Shown: positions 9,172-17,860, numbered from the stretch's first letter. The stretch: DNA of 64,000 nucleotides from Thiosymbion sp942492625 (GCA_942492625.1 CALOFM010000019.1:1-64000), one strand, 5' to 3'. The notes: generated by a model from the sequence alone, not told the origin. A program made the numbers and translations.

Positions 9172-9536
9172 ACTTGCTGGCAGACGGACCGGCTAACGTT
9201 ACCCCCTACCATCACGTCCGCTTCTTCCTGTGTACGCTACGTTCTCTCGCGTCGAAGGTTGCCCTGAGGGACGCAGGTATCGTGGCGAGTTTTTTCGATG
9301 GTCCGTAGTCGGCCAGGAACGGACATTGACCCCCGTCAGCTAACCAATCCAAACTCGCTTCAAGCGCCCTAGTTCCGTAGCAAAATTATGGTATTTTCAC
9401 AATGCGCAAGAGCATGCTGGCTTCCTGACAGCAAGAGAGAGATTGTTGAGGGACGATGCTGCTTGAGTGCATCGGTGTCCGCTTTCAAGCGATTATCCTT
9501 TATCAGACCAAAGTCAAAAACAGCTGAGGGTTCATC
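9172..9536. other. Gap with a degenerate dispersed repeat
   Basis: About 365 bases without a gene. At 9306-9333 it holds a reverse-orientation copy of the dispersed intergenic repeat seen in this region (GTCGGCCAGGAACGGACATT). The last 100 bases, before the GlsB-type gene, are AT-richer and probably carry its promoter. Confidence 0.4.
9306..9333 (-). repeat. Dispersed intergenic repeat, reverse copy
   Basis: TAGTCGGCCAGGAACGGACA followed by TTGACC. Read on the minus strand it corresponds to the forward copies near 12941, 15075 and 16047. Confidence 0.5.
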
Positions 9537-9785
9537 ATGGATATAACAGGCTTGCTAATCTATCTCGCAATAGGTGCTGTAGCTGGCTGGCTCGCTGGCA
9601 CCTTAATGAAAGGTGGTGGCTTTGGGTTACTTGGTAACATCGTAGTCGGAATAATTGGTGCAGTCATAGGCGGCTCCATATTCGGATTGCTCGGAATCTC
9701 GATTGGAGGATTAGTTGGTTCCATAGTAACTGCAACCGCCGGGGCTGCGTTGTTATTGTTTGTCATCGGATTAATTAAAAGATAA
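9537..9785 (+). CDS. GlsB/YeaQ/YmgE-family small membrane protein
   Basis: This 82-residue protein is almost entirely hydrophobic and glycine-rich, with three membrane helices separated by short turns. The family signature is present: AVAGWLAGTLMKGGGFGLLGNIVVGIIGA, quoted here as AGWLAG and GNIVVGIIGAVIGG, the transglycosylase-associated-protein pattern. Members are inner-membrane proteins often induced by general or envelope stress; their molecular role is unclear. It is monocistronic, with a strong terminator three bases after the stop codon. Confidence 0.9.
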   Translation: MDITGLLIYLAIGAVAGWLAGTLMKGGGFGLLGNIVVGIIGAVIGGSIFGLLGISIGGLVGSIVTATAGAALLLFVIGLIKR

Positions 9786-9787
9786 TA

Positions 9788-9812
9788 GCCCCGCCGAAGC
9801 GGGGCTTTTCTA
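9788..9812 (+). terminator. Rho-independent terminator after the GlsB-type gene
   Basis: GCCCCGC-CGAA-GCGGGGC is a perfect 7-bp GC stem with a tetraloop, followed directly by TTTTCT. It lies a few bases past the stop codon of the gene at 9537-9785. Confidence 0.9.
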
Positions 9813-9885
9813 CTGTGCGGCAGGTCCGTCTAGGGATTTCCGATAAACACAAGCGGTTGCCGCGTCGAGTCCCAAGGGTTCCGAG

Positions 9886-10374
9886 ATGTCCAAAGTCCTC
9901 TACGAAGCCAGTCCGTCCATGGTGCGCATGAATCCGGTCGGGACCGTGTTGATGATCATTCTGGTGTTGGCCGGTGTCGCCATCGCCGTCGGGGGAACAC
10001 AGATCGTGGGCATGTTGAACCTCCCCGGCGGGGACCTCGACAGCCGCCTCTTTCGCATCGTCGGAATCGTTATTTCTGTGCTTGGGGCTTTCCGTCTGCT
10101 CTCTTGGTGGATTGCCACGAAGTTCGACCACTTCAAAATCAAGGAAGACGAGCTGGTCTGGACCCACGGGTTGCTAAGCAAGCAGTACGTGGAGATTAGC
10201 ACGGGCTCGGTACGGACGGTGCGGGTGAACCAGAGCATCATCCAGCGCATGATGAACGCGGGCGATGTCACCATCTACACCTCTGGCGACAAACCAGAGC
10301 TGGTCGTCAAGGGGCTTCCGAATCCTGACGTCATTCGCGACTACATCAAGGGAGACGCGCGGGGGCGGGACTGA
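9886..10374 (+). CDS. PH-domain (bPH2, YdbT/YdbS-like) membrane protein
   Basis: This 162-residue protein has two membrane helices (about residues 17-40 and 58-78, with IILVLAGVAIAVGG and VGIVISVLGAFRLLSWW) followed by a bacterial PH domain of about 75 residues (FKIKEDELVWTHGLL, then VEISTGSVRTVRVNQSIIQRMM and GDVTIYTSG). This order is typical of bPH2 proteins such as YdbT. The PH domain would face the cytoplasm. No partner gene is adjacent and the role is unknown. Confidence 0.85.
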   Translation: MSKVLYEASPSMVRMNPVGTVLMIILVLAGVAIAVGGTQIVGMLNLPGGDLDSRLFRIVGIVISVLGAFRLLSWWIATKFDHFKIKEDELVWTHGLLSKQYVEISTGSVRTVRVNQSIIQRMMNAGDVTIYTSGDKPELVVKGLPNPDVIRDYIKGDARGRD

Positions 10375-11226
10375 GCTCGCAGCCTGGGATTCGGGAACCG
10401 TGAGATCCGGGGGTGCTCGGCGCAGGGACATGGAACGGCGGCGGAGATCGCATCATGAGCCGAGACAACCAGTGGGTCGTCGCGCTTCGCACCTCAATGA
10501 CCCGCCAACATCTGTCCCTACCGGTCTGCCAGGAAACGGACGCTCGCCAAGTTCACGGCTGCCATCTGAAACCTCCTTCCCGAGCCTTTCCTGACGCCTT
10601 GATTCCGGCAATCGGCGAAGGACAGCAACCGGCCAGGAAGAGACATTCGCGGAGCCGTCCGTGGCACCGGGCTGGAAAGTTTCTTCCCACTTACGCTACG
10701 TTGGTTGCGGAGGACAGGTCTCGGCAAAAAGCGGAAACAGCAATTGCCGGAGCGCTACAAGCCAACAGATGAATATTTCATGGTGCATCGCCGTCCCACC
10801 ACTTCGAAGCAAGAGCGGCATGATAGATTTGTTGCAGTCTCGGTGAACCATCCGGCGTCGAGTATTCTCCGGCGTGTCGCGTTAGCCCTCGTGAATTCCG
10901 TCGGGTGCGTCCTGCGCCGCCGGGACTCGGGCAATGGCGACAACCTTTTTTGTGCCGCGGACGTCCTGCGGTCGCAGCGACGCTCCACACAGCGGAGCGC
11001 CACAGCGCCCACAAATAACTAGACGACGTGTCGGATTGCGCTTTGCATATGACCTCCGCCGGCTACGGGGACCTGCGGCCCCTTCGCCACTGCGGTCACA
11101 CGCACGCGCCGACGTCTTCCGCGGACTCCCGGCCTTCGCTTTTGCTCTCCGTGGCCGGCAGCGTTCGTTTCTCCGGCATCCACCAGGACGGGCAAAGGCC
11201 GCCGCCCCTTCGGCGTCCCACGAAAG
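10375..11226. other. Long gene-poor stretch with repeat copies
   Basis: About 850 bases with several open frames in both strands, but none with a recognisable protein signature or clear ribosome-binding site. Degenerate dispersed-repeat copies occur near 10523-10548 and 10627-10652 (CCGGCCAGGAAGAGACATTC). The frame at 10413-10772 is Arg/Ser-rich and most likely spurious. Confidence 0.4.
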
Positions 11227-11709
11227 ATGAGCAATACCGCGAACAGACGAGCAGTGGCGGAGAGAGCCAACTGGTTTGCCGTGGTGTCGACGGATCCGAT
11301 ATCGTTTGTCGTCGCGCTCCTGTTGTTTTGTACCGCTGCAATCGTCCTGGCGATATACGTTCACTCCCAGGTTACTGGTTTCCAACCGAAGGAGTCTTGG
11401 ACCGAGGTTTCTGTCGGTGTTGGTCTGATCGCTACCGTGTTCCTGGCTGTCATCAGCTATCGTATTCGGTCGATCAATTCTTTGCTAACAAATGGTATCC
11501 GCCAAACCGTCCGCATCGATCGTTTTCTGGCCGTTGGTATCTGGGTAATTGTGCAAATTGAGTATGATCGTCACGGGATTCAGTCCGAATGCCGACTGTG
11601 GTTGGCTAACTCCCGAAGAAGCCGGAAGCTACGTGATGTGTCTGAGATCACGTTGGCCATGGAGCGAACCAATTCGAGCCACTTTGTGATCACCGATCTG
11701 TTCTCGTGA
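11227..11709 (+). CDS. Hypothetical membrane protein
   Basis: This is a 160-residue frame with two predicted membrane helices (about residues 24-48, VVALLLFCTAAIVLAIYV, and 62-80, VGVGLIATVFLAVISY) and a soluble C-terminal half containing VIVQIEYDRHG. The hydrophobic segments and the plausible start MSNTANRR suggest a real gene, but I know no family. It stands in a region of small orphan genes downstream of the integrase. Confidence 0.6.
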   Translation: MSNTANRRAVAERANWFAVVSTDPISFVVALLLFCTAAIVLAIYVHSQVTGFQPKESWTEVSVGVGLIATVFLAVISYRIRSINSLLTNGIRQTVRIDRFLAVGIWVIVQIEYDRHGIQSECRLWLANSRRSRKLRDVSEITLAMERTNSSHFVITDLFS

Positions 11710-11838
11710 GAAACTCAAGCCTGGTAGAGACAGTTAAAGGCAAACAATCCAGTAAAGGCTACGCCCTCGGCTTATGGATGCCTCAATTAGCGCAGAAAAA
11801 AGCAGATTGAAAAGTTCCGTGAATGGGGATGCCTGGCC

Positions 11839-12384
11839 ATGAGCAACGAAGCAAACGAATCTACCGCTATCGTCGCGCTCGACTTGATAACTAAGGCTTT
11901 CTGCAATCGAGCGCCACCGAAGGAATTGACGGATTCCAAGCAGCTAACTGACTGCGAATTCGCAGAGGTAATGGCGTTTCAAGGACTGAAATGGCAGGAC
12001 GTAAGATTTTTGCAGATTGAGCGAAATCCGGATGCCGTGTTTTGGTTTTCTCCGGAGGCGTTTTGCTACTACTTACCGGGGATTCTGGCTGCAGGCCTAA
12101 GAGAGAGTCGCTGGGATTCGAATGCCTACGATTCGCTGATCGGCTGCCTCGATCGCAGCCCGGAACCTGACTACTGGGATGACTTTTTCCTACCACGCTG
12201 GCCGCTATTGTCAGCCGAAGAGATCGACGCCGTCGCTGCCTGGGTACGCTGGTTGGAGATCGTTCAGCCTGACCAAGTCCATGAAAACGTCTACGAGCGT
12301 GCGCAAGACACTCTGAGTTTGCTGAAGACGAAAATACGATACGCGGAAGCGCCCGATACAGGCGATGAAATCCAAGCTCAATGA
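11839..12384 (+). CDS. Conserved hypothetical protein (DUF6714-like)
   Basis: This 181-residue soluble, acidic protein is rich in aromatic residues: FWFSPEAFCYYLPGIL near residues 65-80 and YWDDFFLPRWPLLSAEEIDAVAAWVRWLE near 112-140 (motifs abbreviated by position). The FSPEAF-YYLP pattern resembles the DUF6714 family, whose function is unknown; this assignment is from memory and tentative. The stop codon overlaps the start of the FKBP-like gene by four bases (ATGA), so the two are translated together. Confidence 0.65.
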   Translation: MSNEANESTAIVALDLITKAFCNRAPPKELTDSKQLTDCEFAEVMAFQGLKWQDVRFLQIERNPDAVFWFSPEAFCYYLPGILAAGLRESRWDSNAYDSLIGCLDRSPEPDYWDDFFLPRWPLLSAEEIDAVAAWVRWLEIVQPDQVHENVYERAQDTLSLLKTKIRYAEAPDTGDEIQAQ

Positions 12385-12782
12385 GCAGAAAGCTCCCAAG
12401 AGGGATCGAGTTGCTCAACGAGGTCGTAGGCGAAGGACCCGCGGCAGTAGTCGGTGCAATTGTTACCTATAACGCTCGATTCTATCTTCGGCGAGGCGAC
12501 GAAATTACTCGGGATGCTGAGATCATTGCAGGCGCGAGGGCGCATCTTGGGAGTCGTTGTATTGACGGGATTGAACTGATTGACCATGTGACAGAGCTTG
12601 GCAAAAGACGCCCTATAGCTGGAGTGGAGAAATCGCTTCAAGGCATGAGAGCAAAAGGCTATCGTGAAGTCCTCGTTTCTCCCCACTTGGCGTATGGAGA
12701 TGCAGGGATTCCGAGTTTGGTTCCACCGAGGGCTATGCTGCAAGTTCAGCTCTGGGTATGGACGGTAGCCTCGCGGAACTGA
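12381..12782 (+). CDS. FKBP-type peptidyl-prolyl isomerase-like protein
   Basis: This 133-residue protein has a single FKBP-like domain. The first strands (GEGPAAVVGAIVTYNARFYL) match the G-x-V-x-V-x-Y opening. The C-terminal part (GMRAKGYREVLVSPHLAYGD, then GIPSLVPPRAMLQVQLWVW) matches the FKBP ending G-x-R-x-L-x-I-P-x-x-L-A-Y-G and P-P-x-A-x-L-x-F-x-V-x-L. The middle is divergent: the FDSS element is replaced by a GDEITRD segment, so catalytic activity is uncertain. It has no signal peptide. It overlaps the preceding gene by ATGA. Confidence 0.75.
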   Translation: MSRKLPRGIELLNEVVGEGPAAVVGAIVTYNARFYLRRGDEITRDAEIIAGARAHLGSRCIDGIELIDHVTELGKRRPIAGVEKSLQGMRAKGYREVLVSPHLAYGDAGIPSLVPPRAMLQVQLWVWTVASRN

Positions 12783-13184
12783 CAAGTCGTTGTTGCTGAT
12801 CGTGGCAGAGACTCAGCATAAACAGGAGAAGCTCATATACTGATTGGGGAGCCTGTACAAACGCCGGCTGATATCAGGCAGCAAGTGGATCGGCGTGCAA
12901 CGAAACAGTGGATCGGGCTTAGTTCGAGATTCCTGCTCTACTTCCGCTTTGGGTCGATAACGGCTGTCGGAGGCCATCGGATCGCTCAGGACGTGGGACG
13001 CTCTACGACAGCGGAGGCCGAACAGTCGGGTTCCATTCTGGACCCTTAGCAGGGAGCTGGCGATACTGCTCGACTACCCCGGCGGTCGATGGCAATCTTT
13101 TGGGGCGAAGATCCGGTTGAGGGCGCGACCGATTGGATTGTCATTGGGAAGAAGGGCCAATTTGGTACCCAATACCGAAGCGAT
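12783..13184. other. Gap with two dispersed repeat elements
   Basis: About 400 bases without a supported gene. Positions 12941-12975 carry a forward copy of the dispersed repeat (CTTCCGCTTTGGGTCGATAA then CGGCTGTCGGAGGCC). Positions 13001-13033 (GGAGGCCGAACAGTCGGGTTC) recur as 15144-15175, so the two gaps share a longer, degenerate unit. Confidence 0.45.
12941..12975 (+). repeat. Dispersed intergenic repeat, forward copy
   Basis: CTTCCGCTTTGGGTCGATAA followed by CGGCTGTCGGAGGCC, matching 16047-16079 and 15075-15116. Confidence 0.55.
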
Positions 13185-13898
13185 ATGAGCATCCACCCTA
13201 TACCGTTTCGCGCTCTTGGTCTCGCCCTTGCAGTATTCGCCGGAGCGTCCGGGGCCGGTTCAGAGCCGGACTGGTCCGACTGGGACCTTGAAGCGCGCAT
13301 TTCAGCGGTGGGGGACAGTGAGTTGCGCCTGCTTCCGGAAGGGGTCCCCACCGGCGTTCACGTCCATGAGAACCACATAAGCATCGAGGCGCAGAGCCTC
13401 GCCGACGGGTGGGTCGCGCTCAGTCAGTGTCACGAGCACATGGACGCGGTACCAGCGGCTGAGGTCACCTTCAACCCGAAACGGATCCGCAACCTTCGGA
13501 TAACGAACGCTGTGCATATCGGGCGCGCCTGGGTGGAGGCCCACACGGTCCAATTGGAGGACATCGAAACCGGAGCGCGGCTGTGCGTCTCCGCAGAGAG
13601 CCGAGCCCTATCGGATCTCGGCCAGGGGTACTATCGCCTGCGTAACGGCCCCTATATGCGCCGGTTCCTCGACGGCTACTTCCCCATGCGCGTCCTGATC
13701 GATGTCCAGTATTCCGCGGAGACCCTCGATCTCGTTCGCTCACAGCCCGCGGACCAACCCGGATTCGCGGTCCGATCCGAACCGGGCCGAGTGCGGGTCG
13801 ATGTCTCCTTTGAAGGAAGGCTTCATACTTGCTTGGATTTTCGCGCCGAAGCGGCAGATGACCGCAGCCTGCCCAATCTGCCCTGCCCAGATGGCTAA
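13185..13898 (+). CDS. Hypothetical secreted protein
   Basis: This 237-residue frame, taken from the ATG at 13185, begins with a good signal peptide (FRALGLALAVFAGASGAGSE), which is why I reject the longer frame from 13089. The mature part is mostly beta-strand-like, with cysteines in LSQCHEHMD, ARLCVSAES, LHTCLDF and LPCPDG that could form two disulfides. It appears to be a periplasmic or exported protein. I recognise no family, and no partner gene is adjacent. Confidence 0.6.
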   Translation: MSIHPIPFRALGLALAVFAGASGAGSEPDWSDWDLEARISAVGDSELRLLPEGVPTGVHVHENHISIEAQSLADGWVALSQCHEHMDAVPAAEVTFNPKRIRNLRITNAVHIGRAWVEAHTVQLEDIETGARLCVSAESRALSDLGQGYYRLRNGPYMRRFLDGYFPMRVLIDVQYSAETLDLVRSQPADQPGFAVRSEPGRVRVDVSFEGRLHTCLDFRAEAADDRSLPNLPCPDG

Positions 13899-14314
13899 CT
13901 CGCCAGCCGTGAGCCCCGCTCTGTTTCAGCTCATTCGGAGAGAACCGCATCAGGCACAGGGGTTGGCTGGGGATCGCAGAGCCGATTCAACCGCGACAGC
14001 TCCGAGGCGCGGTTAACGGTCACCGCGACGGTGACTTCTTCCACTTACGGACAAAGCGGATGCCGCAAGGACCTCGTCGGTGTAGGCTTTCCCAAGACTT
14101 GGCGGGACGTTTGGACAGACAGCCGCCACCGGCCAAAAGTAGACATCCCTGTTGCCGCCCGCGTCGGTCCATCTACCCTCGCGTTTTCTCGAGGCTAATT
14201 GTGCGGAATAGCCGCAAAGGACGGTAGGCAAGAATAACGAATGCTTTCTAACACCGAGGGCGAACATGAACGTAGAGCACCCTATCAAGCAGGAAGTTTC
14301 GGAGGAACGAAGAT
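13899..14314. other. Gap with a dispersed repeat and the promoter region of the DUF4357 gene
   Basis: About 415 bases without a gene. A reverse-orientation dispersed-repeat copy lies at 14117-14151 (ACCGGCCAAAAGTAGACATC). The final 100 bases are AT-richer and end in GGAGGAACGAAGAT before the next ATG. Confidence 0.4.
14117..14151 (-). repeat. Dispersed intergenic repeat, reverse copy
   Basis: Contains ACCGGCCAAAAGTAGACATC, whose reverse complement matches the forward copies (CTGCTTTGGGTCG-TTTCCGG). Confidence 0.55.
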
Positions 14315-14974
14315 ATGAGCAGTGACGGTGTTTTGACTGCGTTTGAGATCATTATGGAGGAACTGCAAGAAGTCTCCGAAGAAATCAAGGGTCAGACCAA
14401 GGCTGTTCTAGATGAGGAGGGATTCCGTGAAACAGAATCCTTGATTGCAACCGGTAAGCTTCTCGACGCCTTTTTCGAGAAAGTAGACGCCCTGCGAGAC
14501 GAATGGCTTGCGTCGTTCGATGCTCAGATACGAGAGAGGACGCGTCTGACCGTCCCAGATGTTTCCGACGAGGTTTCTTCCTCGGACGGGGGACACGCCA
14601 AACAACAGGAGCCGAATGTTGAACTTTACTTAAAAATCAAAAATGCCGAGGCGCGCGCGACGCGTGCTGGGGAGAGAAAGATCACCTTGTTGCCAGGGTC
14701 AACGGTATGCAAGGACGAATTGTCATCTCTTCCAAAAACTATTCGCGAGAACCGAGCATCGTGTATCAATGCTGGCGAACTCAAAGAAATTCCGGGGCAA
14801 GATTTGTATGAGGTGGTCTCGGCAATAACGTTCCGAAGCCCTTCGGCGGCGGCCAAGTTTGTGTCAGCTTCATCTATAAATGGCCTAGACCATTGGATGG
14901 TAGAAGGAGAAGACTATTCCTTGAACGAGTGGATATGGCGCAACACTGGAGATAATTATCTGTTTGCCGGTTAG
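14315..14974 (+). CDS. DUF4357-containing protein with N-terminal helical region
   Basis: This 219-residue protein has an acidic, helical, probably coiled-coil N-terminal half (EIIMEELQEVSEEIKGQTKAV and following). A C-terminal domain matches DUF4357: ITLLPGSTVCKDE near 125-137 and FRSPSAAAKFVSASSINGLDHW near 175-196 (the conserved S-P-S-x-A-A-x-x-x-x-G/S-x-S-x-N-G-x-x-x-W pattern). DUF4357 is often found at the C-terminus of proteins near restriction-modification or other defence genes; its role is unknown. GGAGG lies 9 bases before the ATG. A HEPN-motif gene follows about 350 bases downstream on the same strand. Confidence 0.75.
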   Translation: MSSDGVLTAFEIIMEELQEVSEEIKGQTKAVLDEEGFRETESLIATGKLLDAFFEKVDALRDEWLASFDAQIRERTRLTVPDVSDEVSSSDGGHAKQQEPNVELYLKIKNAEARATRAGERKITLLPGSTVCKDELSSLPKTIRENRASCINAGELKEIPGQDLYEVVSAITFRSPSAAAKFVSASSINGLDHWMVEGEDYSLNEWIWRNTGDNYLFAG

Positions 14975-15328
14975 CAGCACGGACCCAATACCCAGACACC
15001 CATCCGTTAATGTGTTCCACGCTGCGGCTACGTAGCAATGAGGGTCTAACCAAAACGAACACGAAAGAGCGATGACTCTTCCGGGTCGAAACCGGCTGTT
15101 GGGGGCGGCGGAGGCCGGGAGGAGTGAAAAATTTCCGGAGTGTGCCTCGACAGGAGGGGCCGAACAGCCGGGTTCGGCCAACTCCGGAAGTCAACTCTGT
15201 GAGCCAAGACGCGGTGCTCTAAAGAATTCCTCATTTTTTATTGGGCGTCGTCGAGCCGAGACGTAGAAGAACGCGGTAGAATTGCTTATTGGTTAAGCAG
15301 AAACCGGCCATCTTTCGTGGGACCGAGA
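14975..15328. other. Gap with repeat copies between the DUF4357 and HEPN-motif genes
   Basis: About 350 bases without a gene. Dispersed-repeat sequence is visible at 15075-15116 (CCGGGTCGAAACCGGCTGTT), and at 15144-15175 there is a match to the element at 13001-13033. The last 100 bases are AT-rich. Confidence 0.4.
15075..15116 (+). repeat. Dispersed intergenic repeat, forward copy
   Basis: ACTCTTCCGGGTCGAAACCG followed by GCTGTTGGGGGCGGCGGAGGCC. It is close to 12941-12975. The next element at 15144-15175 also matches 13001-13033, so the pair of gaps shares a longer unit. Confidence 0.5.
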
Positions 15329-15916
15329 ATGTGTAGTCAAAATAGTCTGAAAGACATACCTCCGAAAGGATTTCTTAACGGTAGCCTGATTGCGTTCGCC
15401 AACGTATATCATGCATGGATACCGATAATCGAAGACGAAGCTAGATATCACCCTTTGCTTCGCGCTAATGCGATAGCGATCTGGGTGAGAGCACTCATAG
15501 AGTTTCTAGCAAAATCTGACAAAAGGAAAGAATCGATAGATAATCTTGGAGATAATGCCAAAGATCTAACGGAGGTGATAGGCACGTTAGACCGTGTCGA
15601 ATCTCTTTCAAGACGGATTTTGTCCTTGTTCTCGGAAGATGAGCAGATTAAGATGTGGTTAGCGAGAAATATTGTGCTGCACGGACACTTAAGCATGTTT
15701 TGGTCTGACGGCAGTTCAATAAAGGTATACAACCGGGATAGCGAGTGCTTGGAAAGAACTAAGAAGAGTTTTAACGAAGTTTTAGACGCTACAGTAGCTG
15801 AGGACAACATAGTACCTCTCTTATCAAACAGACTGAAAAATTCCTCATCTTATGATGAACTAAGAACAGTTTGTGGTGAAAGGCTTAGTAAAGAATATAT
15901 TAACAACAACTATTGA
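15329..15916 (+). CDS. HEPN-motif protein, candidate RNase or abortive-infection toxin
   Basis: This 195-residue, all-helical-looking protein comes from DNA visibly AT-richer than its surroundings. Around residues 112-119 it has RNIVLHG, which fits the HEPN RNase motif R-(N/D/H)-x(3-5)-H followed by Gly. The preceding helices (WVRALIEFLAKS and the SLSRRILSLFSEDEQIKMWLA stretch) agree with the four-helix HEPN fold. HEPN proteins are the RNase part of many toxin-antitoxin and abortive-infection systems. No nucleotidyltransferase (MNT) antitoxin or other known partner is adjacent. I use the ATG at 15329; a GTG at 15317 would add four residues. The motif is seen directly; the toxin role is inferred. 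Confidence 0.6.
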   Translation: MCSQNSLKDIPPKGFLNGSLIAFANVYHAWIPIIEDEARYHPLLRANAIAIWVRALIEFLAKSDKRKESIDNLGDNAKDLTEVIGTLDRVESLSRRILSLFSEDEQIKMWLARNIVLHGHLSMFWSDGSSIKVYNRDSECLERTKKSFNEVLDATVAEDNIVPLLSNRLKNSSSYDELRTVCGERLSKEYINNNY

Positions 15917-16046
15917 TCTCTTTGCAGGACCGATGTGCCGACCGCTCAGTCTGATCAGTGATATTTCTGACTGGAACAGGTGCTATCCTTCCTGATAAGC
16001 CGCCCGTAGGGTTAGTGTGAAGAAATCTAACGCCCTGGCGAGCCTT

Positions 16047-16079
16047 GCGACTTCTGCTTTGGGTCGTTTCCGGTCATCC
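16047..16079 (+). repeat. Dispersed intergenic repeat, forward copy
   Basis: ACTTCTGCTTTGGGTCG followed by TTTCCGGTCATCC. It matches the copies at 12941-12975 and 15075-15116 in the same orientation and those at 9306, 10627, 14117 and 18891 in the opposite one. All lie between genes. Confidence 0.55.
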
Positions 16080-16177
16080 GGGGGGGGCATCGATTCCCAT
16101 CCCAACATATCAGCTTCGAAAATTTGCTCCGCCTCAATACGATTCTTTCCGCTTCCGTCAGGCGGCCATGCCCTGAC

Positions 16178-17197
16178 TCAATATTGACGATCCGATTTCT
16201 TGGCGTGGTTTTTCAGGCTGCTTGCGTTTCTATCGTAGAAAGTCTCAAAGTGCTTCTCGACATCCTCTTGGGAGTAGAGAAAGACACGGTCCACGAACGA
16301 ATCAAATTTACTCTCCCCAGTCTCTTGGGCATCGCCGCCATCCCGAAAGACCTCAAAGAAGCGCTCGCGGCCCAATCGGTGGGCAATTCCCGTCAGTGCC
16401 CACATCGCGTCGCCCTTTATCTCGTCAGCACCGTCCAATATCTCAGTGATCAAAGCAAGCACAGCGCGCTCATCGCCCGCGCGGGAAAAGAAGCCATATT
16501 TCTCGTAAAAAGCGCGTTTGTCGGCAGGCAGCTCAACCAAAGCGTCTGCGGCACGATGATCGCCCAAATCGATCAAGCCCCAGAGCGGACCGACCCATAG
16601 GGATTTCGACTGGGATCGCGTTTTCTCAACGAACGTCCAGAGCCGGTCAGCTGCCGGCTGCGCATTAAGCAAGCCGAGAGCGACGCACGCCAGGCTGCGC
16701 CCGTAGTCGTCCAGCGCGTCCCAACAACCCATTAGTCCGTCGGCTGCTTGATCACCACAAAACCGTAATGCGCTGATAAACCTCTCTTGGATACCCGTCC
16801 GCTCCTTAGCATGGGTGCGCATCCAGTCGCTGTTGAGCCTCGCTACAATTGCCGGCGCAGCGCTGGATCCAAATTCAAGCACCCGCTTGAGCCACGAATA
16901 CTCGGCTAAGCCGCCCGCGTTTGGAGCGAGGTCAAGGACGGCTTCTATACCGGCCGCCTGTTCGATCCGCTGGATCTTGTTGGCATCTCGTTTCCAGAGT
17001 GATGGCTGCAGATCCATCGTGGTCTCGATGAGCGTCTCTTGAACGCGAAAGTTGAGATGCATTGTCCGCCACATCGTTTGCGCGCTGGGCACAGCGATGT
17101 TTTCGCGACGCTTCGGCTGGCTCATCGGCGACGACTGTCCCCGACTGCGCCTTTTCTGCATCTTGCGCCGACGCTTTTCTTCTCGATTCTTCGACAT
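16178..17197 (-). CDS. HEAT-like repeat protein with a basic N-terminal tail
   Basis: This 339-residue protein begins with a very basic tail (KNREEKRRRKMQKRRSRGQ) that could bind nucleic acid. Paired helices of HEAT/PBS-lyase type follow, such as AVLDLAPNAGGLAEYSWLKRVLEF, SALRFCGDQAADGLMGCWDAL and ALGLLNAQPAADRLWTFVEK (each about 30-35 residues apart; quoted in part). The repeats end before an acidic C-terminal region. It has no signal peptide or membrane segment, and no enzyme motif is seen. Such proteins act as scaffolds. It is convergent with the HEPN-motif gene and is followed by the LEA-type lipoprotein gene upstream on the same strand. Confidence 0.65.
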   Translation of the reverse strand: MSKNREEKRRRKMQKRRSRGQSSPMSQPKRRENIAVPSAQTMWRTMHLNFRVQETLIETTMDLQPSLWKRDANKIQRIEQAAGIEAVLDLAPNAGGLAEYSWLKRVLEFGSSAAPAIVARLNSDWMRTHAKERTGIQERFISALRFCGDQAADGLMGCWDALDDYGRSLACVALGLLNAQPAADRLWTFVEKTRSQSKSLWVGPLWGLIDLGDHRAADALVELPADKRAFYEKYGFFSRAGDERAVLALITEILDGADEIKGDAMWALTGIAHRLGRERFFEVFRDGGDAQETGESKFDSFVDRVFLYSQEDVEKHFETFYDRNASSLKNHAKKSDRQY

Positions 17198-17265
17198 CCT
17201 ATTTTTGCGCCACTTGAGTCGTGGGTCGACGAGGCCGTTTCCATTCCGGATCCATCGTGAGCATT

Positions 17266-17751
17266 TCAGCGCATCAGCTGATTGATGATCTGCGCGGTCT
17301 CGACTTCGCCGCTATAGCGGAACGGGATCGGGAGATAACCGCCGGCGAGTTTGAGGACGCCTGAGATCTTGTAGCTCCACTTGCCGCCGGTGAAGGCCAG
17401 GGCCGGGACGGTCCGCGTCAGGTCCATCAGGCTGGTGTTGACTTCGACGTCAACGACGCCCTCATCGAACGGCGGTATCTGCTTGTCGAGACTGCCAGCG
17501 CCGTTGGCGATCTCATGGCCCTCGACTTCTAGGTTGTAAGCTGCCCCTTTGATCGGCAACGTGCGGTCGTTGGGGTTGTTGACGTTGAGGCTGACGATGA
17601 AGGTTTGCTTCTCGGCAGTCATCTGCGCAGGCCGTATACCTACCAGCGTGACCCCTGGGGTGATCCAGGGCTTGGTCAGATTGGCACAACCAGCAAGCAG
17701 CACCACCGCGGCCAGGAGCGGGACAAGACGAGCCAACGGTGAACAGGGCAT
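17266..17751 (-). CDS. LEA type 2 (WHy-domain) lipoprotein
   Basis: This is a 161-residue protein taken from the ATG at 17751. It has a lipoprotein signal ending LLAGC, so Cys about 20 is the likely lipidation site. The mature part is one water-stress/WHy (LEA-14-like) beta-sandwich: VTLVGIRPAQM, FIVSLNVNNPNDRTLPIKGAAYNLEVEG (partly quoted) and an IPPFDEGVVDVEVNTSL segment, with the family's N-P-N-x-x-x-L-P signature. Bacterial members are outer-membrane or periplasmic lipoproteins linked to desiccation tolerance or lipid transport. The longer frame from 17811 adds a sequence that does not fit a signal peptide. Confidence 0.85.
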   Translation of the reverse strand: MPCSPLARLVPLLAAVVLLAGCANLTKPWITPGVTLVGIRPAQMTAEKQTFIVSLNVNNPNDRTLPIKGAAYNLEVEGHEIANGAGSLDKQIPPFDEGVVDVEVNTSLMDLTRTVPALAFTGGKWSYKISGVLKLAGGYLPIPFRYSGEVETAQIINQLMR

Positions 17752-17860
17752 AGATTGGCGGTGAGCTCTGAAGGTTTGACGGAGCGCCAAGGTTAGCGCA
17801 TTTTGCAGCATCTAACGACGCATCTGAACCTCGCAATGCTGCGCAGACAACTCAAGGGAA

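Noticed and set aside
10413..10772. 119-codon plus-strand frame
   Set aside because: Arg/Ser/Pro-rich, crosses degenerate repeats, no ribosome-binding site and no family.
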